Positions 1 to 11,200 of a stretch of DNA of 64,000 bases are shown in pieces. Under the pieces are notes generated by a model, which ran no database searches, was not told the DNA's origin, and saw nothing but the letters and a program-made list of their open reading frames with translations. Every line of letters begins with the position of its first letter. Within the stretch, counting starts at the first letter, position 1. The stretch spans positions 16,774,001 through 16,838,000 of the forward strand of contig NC_081819.1 of assembly GCF_030704535.1 (NCBI RefSeq). Reading direction: 5' to 3'. A program made the position numbers and the translations under genes. This DNA comes from Vitis vinifera (taxonomy: Eukaryota > Streptophyta > Magnoliopsida > Vitales > Vitaceae).

Positions 1-3000
1 GAAAAAAAGAAAGAAAAATGAAAATACAATCAATTATATTTCCACTTTTATATAAAAATTAAATAATTTAAAAATACATAAGTTTATAACTAATTTTATT
101 TTCTTTTATATTTTTTGTATACTTAAACCAAATTAAAAAGTTTGGTAATATTGTTTTTATTTCCATGTACTTTTGAATCCAACACATCTTAAGAAATACG
201 ATTCATCCTATTCTTAATATACTACACCATTAACTATCAATACGAATATTATTATAAGTAATTGGTTCGATTATTTTTCACCGACATTCTTATTTAAGAT
301 TAAATTTTTCTTTTTATTTTTCGTATTTTTACTAAGATTTTTAAGCCCACATTAAAAATTCGGAACTATATCAAACACTTCTATAGTGAAAAAATACAAA
401 TTCAAACATTAAATTTAAAAAATTGGAATAGATTAAAATATCAAGTGAAAAAAACTATAAATCTTAAATATGTTGATTTTTTGCACTTAATATGGATTCA
501 GTAGGTTACAAATCTTGACTAGAGGTTGCAGTAGTAGTTGTACCAGCAGCTTGCTATAGATTTATTTATTAAAACTCTTTGCTAGATTTAGTAGTACCTA
601 TCTTATTTAAATCCAATTATCTAAACCTTCTCATAAATTTAAATTTAAAGTAGTTGAAAAAAAAAATAAAGGAAAAGAAAAGAAATAAAGAATAATTAAA
701 TGGCTTACAAAGAACAAATTGTGTGTATGTATGTGTATATTTCGATTAATTTTGATACTACATCGGAATCAAAATATACATACATACGTATAGTTGTAGT
801 ATCAAATCAATATCCGATTTTGATGTGGATGTTTGTCTATTTAATTTCATAATCTTATGGATATTTTATATCGAATAGAGCGAAAAGTTTTTATAACATA
901 TGTATGAATTTTTCTTAATCATATAAATTGGTTTTAACTATATCAATTAAAAATACTTTCAAACACATTTTTAAAAATGTTTATTGATTTATTTTTTAAT
1001 AAAATATATAATATATAATATCTCATATCAAATATAGGGAAAAGTTTATAACACTATATATGTATAGATTTCTTTTAATTTTGGAGACTCGTTTTAAAGG
1101 TGTGAGGATCCCTTTTGGTATAAAACGAATAATATCTATGAGATTAAAACATAATATATGAAAATCCTTGACCTTTATGTGAGTCTTTGTTTGTTTGGTT
1201 TTGTGAGGATTGTTTCTCTATTTGAATCTGTGATCCTATAGACCATGGGACAAAACGAGAATATTGTATTTAAAGGGTACTATGAGATAGAACGAGAACG
1301 CTGTGTCTAAAAGGTTATGATATCTCATGTTAGATAATTTTGTATACGTATTTTAAAATTGTGAGTCTTTTTAAGCGCAAAACAGATAATATTTATTTGA
1401 TTTTGTGTGAGTTGACATATGAGATGTAAAATAAGTGTGGTGCTCTTGAGCATGGTACATCCACTGTGGGAGGGTTGGAAAAGGGAAAGAAGGATGCAAT
1501 AGATGGAAGTAGGATTTGTAGAAAGGAGATGGGTGTAACTGTGGGTTTTGGAGGAATGCAGGGAAGAGGAAAGGAGTGAGATGTAGATATAATTTTATCA
1601 CAACCTGCTGTTTCTATTTGGTATGAGTGTGACGACTGATAAATCTCATCCCATCTTTCCAATTCATTTGTGGCCCCATTTTCTATTCTATTCTACTTCC
1701 TTTCCAACATTCCTATTACTATCAATCCCTCTTTTACTACCTAATATTTCATCCCCTCTTTCTTCTTTCCATTCTTATATTAACTCACATTTAATACCTT
1801 TTATCCTCAATTTTAGGTTTTATATTTATTTGCTTCCACTCTCATTTAGTTCACATCTAACTCCCTCATATAAGTTAAAAACTCTTGAATATTTGTTTTT
1901 TTTTTTTCCTTAAAAAATGATGCATGAATTGAGCCGGGTCCAAGTAACTATGAACATATTATTATTCACTTTATTTCGTTTGATTAATTTTAATAGGCGT
2001 GTTTTACATTTTTTTTTTTAGTAGCAAAGAAATCAATGTTTTCAAAATCAGAAAAATTATTGGTTAACGGTTTATTAATAAGATCAATAAGATCGATGGT
2101 CGAATCATGATCGAATTAGTAATGTCATAAATATATAAATTAATATATTATATAAAATTAAAATTAATGATAAGAAATTAAGAATATAAATGTTATTCAA
2201 ACTTTTAAGAATATTTTATCTTTTATATTTGATATCATTACTCTCCGATTGGCGATCCTAGCCAATCCGATCTGATTTTCAAAACACGAACACAAATATC
2301 GAATGAGAATTTTATTGGTTTTAAGTAATTAATTAATTTAGATAGTATTTTTTTAACTTAATTGTAAATGGACTTAAATAGTTATTAATAGTATTAAGTA
2401 TTAAGTTATTTGTATTTTTTAATATTTTATTTCTGTTAAGTATTAAGAAATAAAGAAAAATCAATTAAGTTACTTTTAATATTAAGAAAAAACTTAAAAT
2501 ATTTTAACTTTTTCTATTCAATTAAAAATTTAAGAAATAAGTAACAAGCTAACAAAAAGTAAAACAACAAACAATTTAAAATCTAAAAGCGAGTTGTTTT
2601 CACTCAAGTTTGTTTCAACACGCTTACAAGTTTTTATTTTTAAAATAAAAAATTAATAACAACTTTTATATGAAATATAAGAATACTTATATGTTTACAT
2701 TAAAAATATAATAATTTTAATTTTTTTAAATAATATGTACCGATATTTTACTTTTATATAAAAAATTTTATATGACATATTTTAATTTTATATAAAAATC
2801 TCTAATTTTAAAAACAAAAAACATCAAGCATATCCATACCACTTAAGATTTGTTGTTCAATTTTTAATAAATCAAAATGACCTTTTGTTGGGATATAAAT
2901 AGTAATTATTAAATAATTCCTAAAATCGCTCATCTGCATTAATAACTTTTCATGTCGTTATCAAAATAAAAAATGAATTACGTGAGAAATTCAAATTCTG

Positions 3001-3600
3001 CAATGTTCCAAATCCATCAAGCACTCCTTATAATATTACCACAATATTATTATTATTTAATAATAATTGAAAAATAATTTATTCCCATTTGGCCAAAAAT
3101 ACGGTCACGTAGAGTGGTTAGGCAGTCAACCACTGAAATTTTACACGGCTGCTGTTACCTTGAACAGCATTCAACTCAACTCAATATATCTTAGTACCAA
3201 TTTCGTTATTTTGACCGATCTCAATTAATAAAATAAATATATAATAATGTCAATTCATCAAAATAACTTCCACGCATGCATGAAACTGAATTTTAATTAA
3301 AAATTGAGCCAAAGAGGAAAAAATTTGGTCACGTATCATCCAAATTGGAGTGTAAAAATGTTCAAGATGATGTATAGAGGCATGACCGGGTCTACGAACC
3401 CTAACAAAACGGCATTTAATTTAATCCCCCCATAGAAAACTCCATTCTGGAAGGGGAGGTTAGTTTCTTCCTCTTTTCCTCCACCCTTCATTTTCATCAT
3501 AACTTTTCAACCAGAAGATCCATATTTAAAGGGGGAATTAATGCATTCTAATTTCTTAATTGCCTAATTAAAACTTAATTAAAAATAATTATAATTAAAA
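1..3600. other. AT-rich intergenic DNA, no gene seen
   Basis: No reading frame here looks like a protein; the short frames near 1371-1913 are low-complexity or pyrimidine-rich. A stretch around 2620-2720 resembles AT-rich sequence at 10560-10660 and 52310-52390 (a T-rich then A-rich stretch, then a motif like TATGAAATATAAGAA), which suggests a dispersed MITE-like family. Nothing else could be assigned. Confidence 0.5.
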
Positions 3601-4442
3601 GGGGGGAGGGTATGCCACATGCGGTTGGTGATCTCACCGGCAGGGAAACGGAAAATAGAATCTGGGAGTGAATGTCACCTCATTAAAGGAATTAACTTGC
3701 GGTAAAAATGACGGTGATCGGTTAAGTTGTGGGGGCAAATGGAATCGGTTTGAGTGGGGCCCAGGAGGCATCGGGCTGGTTTGATTGGGGATGGAGGGTG
3801 GAAAGTGGCGGTGAGGGGAGGAAGGGTGACAGGCAAGTGGGGTTAAGGAGTGACAGGTCATCCTTGGGTAGAGGACTACTGGGTCCACCGTCCACGTGGG
3901 CTTTTATTCAGCCTCGTCGTTACAACAAACCCCAGCAGTTTTCTTGACTTGTATAAGCAAGCCACCGGTTTATTCTGGTAGCCCCTGTTTTATTCCCGGA
4001 TTACCCTTTATTAAAACAGGAAAAACTAATTGGGAAAGGGAGGAGTGAGGGGTATTTTTTGGAATTATGGAAAGTAGTGAAAATAGAAGAGATGGGTGGA
4101 AATAAATACGGAAACGGGCAAGACTCGCATGTTACATGTCGCTCTTTCTCCCTTCATGCATAGGCTTTAATTAAATTTTTATTTATTAATTTTTTGCGTT
4201 TTTTTTTTAAGTTATGGAAAAATAAAAAAAGAAAAGATTTTATTTTTTATTTTTTATTTTTGGGTTTGCATATATATGATTTTTGTATATATCGCTTGGT
4301 GGAGGAATGCTTGTCACCTACTCCTTTTGGTTTCCACTCTCTATACTTCTCGTATAGAGAGAAAGAAGGAAGAGAGAAAAGAGAGAAGAAAATTGAGGGC
4401 GAGAGAGAGAAAGTGAGAGAAAGGTTTGATTTTGAGAGAAAA
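3601..4442 (+). promoter_or_regulatory. Promoter and 5' leader region of the ZAT-type gene
   Basis: This segment is clearly richer in G and C than the DNA to its left and leads straight into the zinc-finger start codon. It contains a palindromic G-box, CACGTG, at 3893-3898 in the context CCACGTGGG, which also matches an ABA-response (ABRE) core. A TATA-like run lies near 4270-4275 and is followed by a purine-rich GAGAGA leader (about 4360-4440). That arrangement would suit a stress- or ABA-responsive gene, which is common in the ZAT family. The transcription start is not defined by sequence alone. Confidence 0.45.
3893..3898. promoter_or_regulatory. G-box / ABRE-like site
   Basis: The hexamer CACGTG sits about 545 bases upstream of the ZAT start codon, flanked as CCACGTGGG. 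This is the classical binding site of plant bZIP and bHLH factors. A single hexamer can arise by chance, so occupancy is an inference. Confidence 0.4.
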
Positions 4443-5522
4443 ATGGAGAAGCACAAGTGCAAGCTGTGCTTCAGGAGCTTCTCCAATGGCAGAGCTTTGG
4501 GGGGTCACATGAGGTCTCACATGTTGAATCTTCCGATTCCTCCAAAGCAAGAGCAACCCAGTCAAATCGGTGATGATGAGACCGAGTCGGCTTCTTCATC
4601 CTCGTCATCTGAAGAAGAAGGTGAGGACAAGGGGCTGGGGTATGAGCTGAGAGAGAATCCTAAGAAGAGTATTCGGTTGGCAGATCCTGAGTTCTCCTTT
4701 GCTGTTGATGCTGCCTCTGTTGTTCTTCAGGATAGAGAGAGCGAGACCGAGTCGTCCAAGAACCCAACTCGCCGACGATCCAAGCGGAATCGGAAACTCG
4801 GTCTTGCTGACCCGCCTCGCTTCCACGAGCAGAAGAAGATCAAACTCGATAAACTCAGTAAAACCGAGTCCTGGGCTGACCCTGAACCGGTGAGTTCGAT
4901 CTCCGACGCTACAACCGAAGAAGATGTTGCCTTCTGTTTGATGATGCTTTCTAGAGACAAATGGATAGAGGAGCAGGAAAACCAAGAACGGCGACATGAT
5001 GAAGAGGATGAAGAAGAAGCAGAAGCAGAAGCAGAAGAAGAAGAGAGGTTTGTTGACGAGACCGATGACTCCGACGAGCTCAAATTGTTCAAGACCAGAG
5101 CTCGAGGCAAGTACAAATGCGAGACATGCAACAAAGTGTTTAGATCTTATCAAGCATTGGGTGGTCACCGAGCCAGCCACAAGAAGATCAAAGCCTGTGC
5201 TCCAATTAAGGAAGTCGAGTTTGAGCCTGAAAACGCTAGTAATCCCTGTTTGGCTGATGCGAAAATTCACGAATGCCCAGTCTGCTTCCGGAAATTCACC
5301 TCCGGACAAGCACTTGGTGGGCACAAGAGATCCCACATCTCAGGCTCAGCAGCTGCTGCAGCAGCTCCGGCACCACCTCCTCCACCAAGAAAAGCTTCAA
5401 GCAAGGTGGGCGACAGCATGATAGATCTTAACCTTCCTGCTCCAATTGAAGAAGACGACATTAGCCAAATCGAGCACTCAGCAGTGTCTGATGCAGAGTT
5501 CGTGAACCCCATCAGACGATGA
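4443..5522 (+). CDS. ZAT: Three-finger C2H2 zinc-finger repressor, ZAT4/ZAT9-like
   Basis: Intronless gene, 359 aa. It encodes a probable nuclear transcriptional repressor. Three plant-type fingers with the QALGGH-class core are visible: C6-C9-H22-H26 (with RALGGH), C226-C229-H242-H246 and C278-C281-H294-H298 (both QALGGH). A basic RRRSKRNRK segment follows the first spacer and fits the B-box/nuclear localisation signal. EEDVAFCLMML matches the L-box. DLNLPAP at 328-334 is an EAR repression motif of the type that recruits TOPLESS-family co-repressors. An acidic run of E and D residues precedes finger 2. The frame stays open upstream to 4194, but the start at 4443 (MEKHKCKLC) puts the first finger at the N-terminus as in the family, and the upstream part reads like AT- and GA-rich leader. 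One finger plus two spaced fingers is the subclass arrangement. Which ZAT orthologue it is cannot be settled here. Confidence 0.93.
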   Translation: MEKHKCKLCFRSFSNGRALGGHMRSHMLNLPIPPKQEQPSQIGDDETESASSSSSSEEEGEDKGLGYELRENPKKSIRLADPEFSFAVDAASVVLQDRESETESSKNPTRRRSKRNRKLGLADPPRFHEQKKIKLDKLSKTESWADPEPVSSISDATTEEDVAFCLMMLSRDKWIEEQENQERRHDEEDEEEAEAEAEEEERFVDETDDSDELKLFKTRARGKYKCETCNKVFRSYQALGGHRASHKKIKACAPIKEVEFEPENASNPCLADAKIHECPVCFRKFTSGQALGGHKRSHISGSAAAAAAPAPPPPPRKASSKVGDSMIDLNLPAPIEEDDISQIEHSAVSDAEFVNPIRR

Positions 5523-7379
5523 ATGGCTAAGAAAAAAAAAGATGGAATCATTCATAAGAGGTAATGATTTTTGGCTGCTTTGGCATATCCATGGATCTGA
5601 AACTGTTTCCAGTTTGGTTTTTGGCAATTGGGTTCATAGACTATCATTCTTCTTCTTCTTCTTCAATCTCCATCATCAATATTCTGACTGTAATTCATTG
5701 CTTTGAATTTTCTCAAGCCTCTGTTACTGTAACAACTGATTCTTAGGCCATCCATTAATGGTGAAATTTATTTCAATTTGCTTCATCCAATTCACTACTC
5801 CCACTTTCCGGGTTTTCTCTATTTTAAGAATTCAGCAATTCTGGTTACTGGGTTTCTCACGTTCCAAACGCCAACTGCTCCACCACTCTCTTTCTCAAAA
5901 AACAAAAGAAGCCATTCTCAGAAAAAGTCCATCAAGAACCAATTTTCTTTTTCTTTTTTCTTTTTATATATATTTTTTCTTTTTCCAATATTAATATTAA
6001 AAAAGTAACTTCCCACCTGTCACTACTGGCATTACGCAGTTGGTGAAGAAGAAGAGAAGCAAATTCTTTCTTATCTGCTACTGTTCCATATCTCTCCTTT
6101 CTTTTTCTCTCTCATCATTTTTGCTTCTCTCTGTTTCTCAGACCTCTTTCAAGCTTTACTTACAGATCTGAATAACTTACTACTAGAAAGAGAAACTTCA
6201 TCCCAGTGACCAAAATACCCTCCCTCCCCACTCCAATTTACATTCATTTCTTTTCTATATATAGGAAAGGTGACAGTGAGAGAAGGCAAAACCCCTTGTT
6301 TTACTGACAAGAATATTGTTTGGTTTGGCGTGACCCAAGTATCTGGCTGGTGCAGGGCCATTACAAATTTTAGGAAACTTCACTCCCATTCATTAAAATC
6401 CCACAGTAAATGACATTCATGCAGCTTTGAATCCCTAGGGGGCATTTTTGTCCTTTTCTAAGTGTCCTAAATTTAGGCCAAGGTGTACCTTGAAAAGGGC
6501 CTGCTTTGTCTTTTAATTAGTCTTTAACCCTCTTTGTGAAACAATAAAGGTTGTTAAGTGGCCAAATCAGTAAGAGTTTCAAGCAATTACCCTTATTTAG
6601 AGGGTGGGACTAACCTAACATGTGGCTGTCAATCTCTGTCTATGACAGCCGAACCATGACCATGAGCTCTGTGATAAACCACATTTTCAGGTATGATCAA
6701 TCCGCCACATGGGCTCGTGGGGTCATCCCCTTAACTGGATTGTCATTTCTAAGAATCTCACCTCCCTGTTGCCCTACCATTCCCCCAATCCATGCCCTTA
6801 ATCTTATTTTAGGGCTCACCTTAATAGTAGCAACTAAAGCTACAACGACGACAACTCATGGCATCACCACGTATTATTACTCCAATCTATTTGAAATCAT
6901 AAATATCAACATTATGGATATATATATTTTTAATTTTTTTAATTTTAATTTTAAAATTTTAAATTATTTGATAAGCTCAATGAATTTAAAATGGAACAAT
7001 CTCTGAACCCCAGATTCCATAGTATGATAAGTTCAGCTTTGGCAGATTAGAGGGGTTGTTTCTAGGAACATGTAGGGAGTAAGAATTTTCGAAAAGGTTT
7101 ACAAAAGTTAGTTCAAGCAGGGGAAAATTTTGTAGCAATTTAAAAATGGCAGTCATCTCTCTAATGTTTTGACAACATATTTTTTTTGGACAGGACAGGC
7201 TATATAAATTATAGCATAGTGTTAGATTTTTGTTGTTGTTTTTATTTTATAGTTTAGGTGGTAAGATTTTTATATACTTTTTTATCAATATGATTGAAAT
7301 GACGAGTGTCACATGCATTGAGGGAGCCCTGGTTCAGTGACTTTAGATAGATAGTGTCAAATTCCATGATCACTTAAAG
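5523..7379 (+). other. 3' flank of the ZAT gene and intergenic DNA
   Basis: The first few hundred bases after the stop are probably 3' UTR. A TTC-repeat tract lies at about 5647-5664. A pyrimidine-rich stretch at 6040-6170 resembles a plant 5' leader, but no convincing coding sequence follows. The frames at 6620-7006 and 6149-6361 show no recognisable protein features. I could not assign a function. Confidence 0.4.
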
Positions 7380-7659
7380 GTGTGTTTAGAATTATAGAAT
7401 GAGGAATGGGAACTGCAAATTCATTCTATTTTTTTTTAATTTATTATTATGTAATTGAATTACTTATTAGTTATTAAGAATAAAAATAAAAAGTTTAATT
7501 TTTTAATCATCAAAATTTTAATTATTTGTTTTTTTAAAATAAAATAAAATATTTATTTATTTTTATTGTTAGTGTTATTTATATTTTCATTCTTATCACC
7601 CCGAGATTAAGACAAATGATATTTTGCCTATATTACCATATTGATATTGTCTCGTGATC

Positions 7660-7985
7660 AATCCCTTTTCAGGTTTTTATTTTTTAAAACAAAAAACAAA
7701 AAAAATATATTTGGTAAGTAGAGACTATTTTCTATTTTTTATTCGTGTTTTTAGAAATATTTTCTAGTTGTTTTGATTTATTTTTTAAGAATTATTTTAG
7801 AAAATAATTATATGTAGAATGATTAAAAATAGAACATTTGATATAAAAATTATTTTTAAAAATATTTCAAGTTCCTAAACATATTTTTATTCTATAAAAT
7901 ATCAAAAAATAATTTACAAAAATTGTTCTAAAAAATTATTTTTAAAAACTCTTTTCAAAAACAATTACCAAAACCTAAGTATTAT
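7660..7985. repeat. MITE-like repeat, family A copy 1
   Basis: An AT-rich element of about 320 bases that aligns by eye with 18715-19075. Shared words in the same order include AAAATAATTATAT, ATGATTAAAAATA, AAAATTATTTTTAAAAATAT, the AAAATATCAAAAA block and the end ATTACCAAA. Conserved order over about 300 bases argues for a real dispersed repeat and not just shared AT bias. It shows no coding capacity, consistent with a MITE. The exact ends and target duplication are unresolved. Confidence 0.55.
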
Positions 7986-8155
7986 TTCAATATATTTTCT
8001 ATTTTTTGTTTTTAAAATTAAAACAAAATAATAAATTCTATATAAAAACTAAATATCTTGCACAAAAGTTCTAAATTTACCTTATATCTTTAAATATTAT
8101 TTTTTTTAAATTTAAAATTTAAGATATTAAAATCTTTTTATACCTCACATTTACC

Positions 8156-8160
<5 letters not shown>

Positions 8161-8234
<74 letters not shown>
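8161..8234. repeat. (AT)37 microsatellite
   Basis: An uninterrupted AT dinucleotide run of 74 bases. It would be length-polymorphic between cultivars and prone to cruciform formation and assembly error. Confidence 0.97.
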
Positions 8235-8239
<5 letters not shown>

Positions 8240-11200
8240 ATCCAAATAATTACTAAATTAAGTAACAAATCTTTGATACTTTTCCGCTTCCTTTTCCTTT
8301 TCCAAACTTCTTTCTTTACTTATCCATAGTCGCAACGAGAAACACGACAATTTAAGAAGCAAAAGAGTTTTTTTAAAAAAAAAAAAGAATGAAAGAAAAA
8401 AAAGAGTCCATGATCTTCCAATTTACAACTCCCCCTTTATTCTTTATTTAGCATTTTGAAAAGGGAGATGTCCTCTTCAAGAGAGGGCCTTCTCTTTTCA
8501 ACTAAACAGTCAATTAGCTCCACCTTGGCGTTTGTAAGTAAATCTTGGCATTCATGATAATCTTTAATCTTTATTGCTGATCCAATCAACAAAATACATG
8601 TTGTAGTGTAAGAGGGGAGAGGACAGCTTGGGTTGGCTGGCCTTTATGGTTGAGATGGGCATCAGTCGGTGGGTCGGTCCATGGTCCATTCAAAAGATTA
8701 AAAAAGGACACGGAGGAAAGAAAAAAAAATAAAAAGTGTAGAGGTGAAGTAGCGAGAGTGAGTGCCACTTCACATTTTCTCAACGCCCAAACACCAACTG
8801 CAAGTGGGGTTGTGGCCCTATCCCAAGTTTGAATGTTAAGAGATACAAACAAAACTACCCTTAATTTGCCGACTTATTATGACTTAATTTCCCCATCTAG
8901 ATTCAGTCAACATTCTCATCTTTCTTATCTCTTCTCTTCTTTTTACTTTCTTTTTGTTAGATTTCTATCAGTGCAACTAAGGGGAGCTTGCACAATATCC
9001 TTCTATTTCTTTCTACATTTTTGAAATTTCTTGCACATTCTCTTAATTAATCGATTAATCGGATTTGTTTTCTCCTTTTCACATTTACTAATTCAAAGTG
9101 TGATAACTTTCGAGTCATGAGTCAAAATTACATGTCATTTTCTTTGGTTGAATTCGTGTCATCAAGAGGAATTTGTATGTGATTTTTTTTTTTTTTGCTA
9201 TTTTTTATAATTGTTTTAGGGGTCAACAAAATAAGTTCAAAGTGATCTAACTTTTTTTTCCCTTGGGCAAGGATTATCATCAAGCAAAATGTTTTCTATC
9301 TCTTAAATTATTTTACTTGTAGTATGTTTCCTCTCTTTCTAAACTGTTAATTTGAGATTGATTGAAAGCAACCATGCTCATTGGGCATGTGATAGGAAAA
9401 ATTCTTTGATTGGCAAAAAGATGTGGGACTATATATTTGGTAATTTTGCTAAACCATCTACTATGAGATAAAAAAAGTATATTAAATTGTTAAATATCTA
9501 GATGATAAATAATTCAAATATTATCATTTAGATTAATAACTTTGTTAATGTTTTTATTGGCATATGCAATAAGCAAAATTTTCAACTGTCAAAGGGATTT
9601 GGGAACATTTAAAGAAGTATATATAATCTAATTTTTCATATGCTTCTAATTAGAGACTAATATGTGAACTAACAACTAGCATTCATGAAACCTGCAATAC
9701 TCATTTATTATGTACCTTATACCACTTACAAAAAAAAAAGTCTTATTCAATTTTGAGCGACTCTCATATTATACTTTGAGTGCTTGGGGGTTCTATTCTA
9801 CCTCGCAATCTTCTCCCTTCAATTAATTTAATGACTAGTGAATTATTAGCAGAAGTAATTCACTTAAAGTTTCATGCAAGAAATAGTCTCCTTTTTTTTT
9901 AGTTATTTTACAAATACCACATATGTCATCCGTTATAAAAATTTATGTGAAGGATCTTCAAACTCCAAATATAATTAAATTTGCTTATAATTTGTATCTT
10001 ATAAAATTAAGACTTCAATATCTGATTAACCGATTAATATAACCTAAAAGCTTAAACTAATAGACCAAAGTCTATCTCTTACTCTACCATATAGTTAATT
10101 CTAAAAATTTGGGTCTTTGTAATTAAAAGCATAGAGTGTTTGAAACATAAGAAGAAGCGATATCGTTGATTGTATCTTTGGTTGAAGATATTTTAGTGTT
10201 GAACTGAATCAAATGTGGATCATGGATATCTTTTTCTTGTCTATTAATTGATTCTTGTAACCTTGTTTTTTAGTTTTAAAGACACATTAATTGAGGAGTA
10301 TAGGCTATGCACATGGAGAACCAACAGATGAATTAGTTAAGTGGTCAGTTATCAACCCCACCATATATCCCCCTATACCTAACTATGACATTGAAGATAT
10401 ATAATTCACCACCATTGCTATGTAATGATAATTTACTATGCAAATGTTAAGGTCATCAAGACTTGTTCTTACATGAGACTATCCCTAAATGCCAAATACA
10501 AGCTCACCTACTTCATAGGTAATCAAACTATTTATACATTAAAAATTAAGTGTTTGTTTGTACATATTTTCTATTTTTTATTTTTAAAATAAAAAATAGA
10601 AATAATTTCAATGAAAAATATAAGAATTCTTATAAACTTACCTTATATATTTTAAAATTTGAAGTAAAAAATTTTATTTTAATAACTCAAATTTTTAAGT
10701 CATTTTAAAGTTATTATCTTTTTAAAATACTTAAAAAAAAAAATCTTACATTTTATTATATTATTATTATCCAAACAACACCTTAACTATATATTTTTTT
10801 TAATCAAATGAGAGATGAGTAAGAATGTTAATATAATTATTTTATTTTATTTTTTTCTTGGTAGAGAAAAGACAATAAGAATATTAAGTGATGAGACTAA
10901 ACTTAAGACAGACAAATATTACATATCTAAACGCAACCTAAGCCAAGCTTTAAGAATCTAATATCAAATCAAATTTTTCTTAAAATATATTTCAATAATA
11001 TACTAAAAAATAATTTATGTTTTTTCTTCCACCAAAAATCAGAAAGTCCCAAGGCATTGTTGCTTGTATGATCAAATATCAAAAACCATCAAAATGAGTG
11101 TTATTCTTCTAACCTAAGTACCTAACCACCACTACCTTGGACCACAATCATACAAAGATTTTCAAATACCTAACATTTTGGCCACCCCACAACCACTAAG

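Noticed and set aside
1371..1913. Several 76-96 aa frames on both strands
   Set aside because: They overlap one another, are low in complexity, and show no homology or splice structure.
4605..5336. 243-aa open frame on the minus strand
   Set aside because: It is antisense to the ZAT coding sequence and arises from its codon bias; it shows no domain of its own.
8161..8234. Origin of replication or matrix attachment site in the AT run
   Set aside because: A pure dinucleotide microsatellite is sufficient explanation; no other signal supports an origin.
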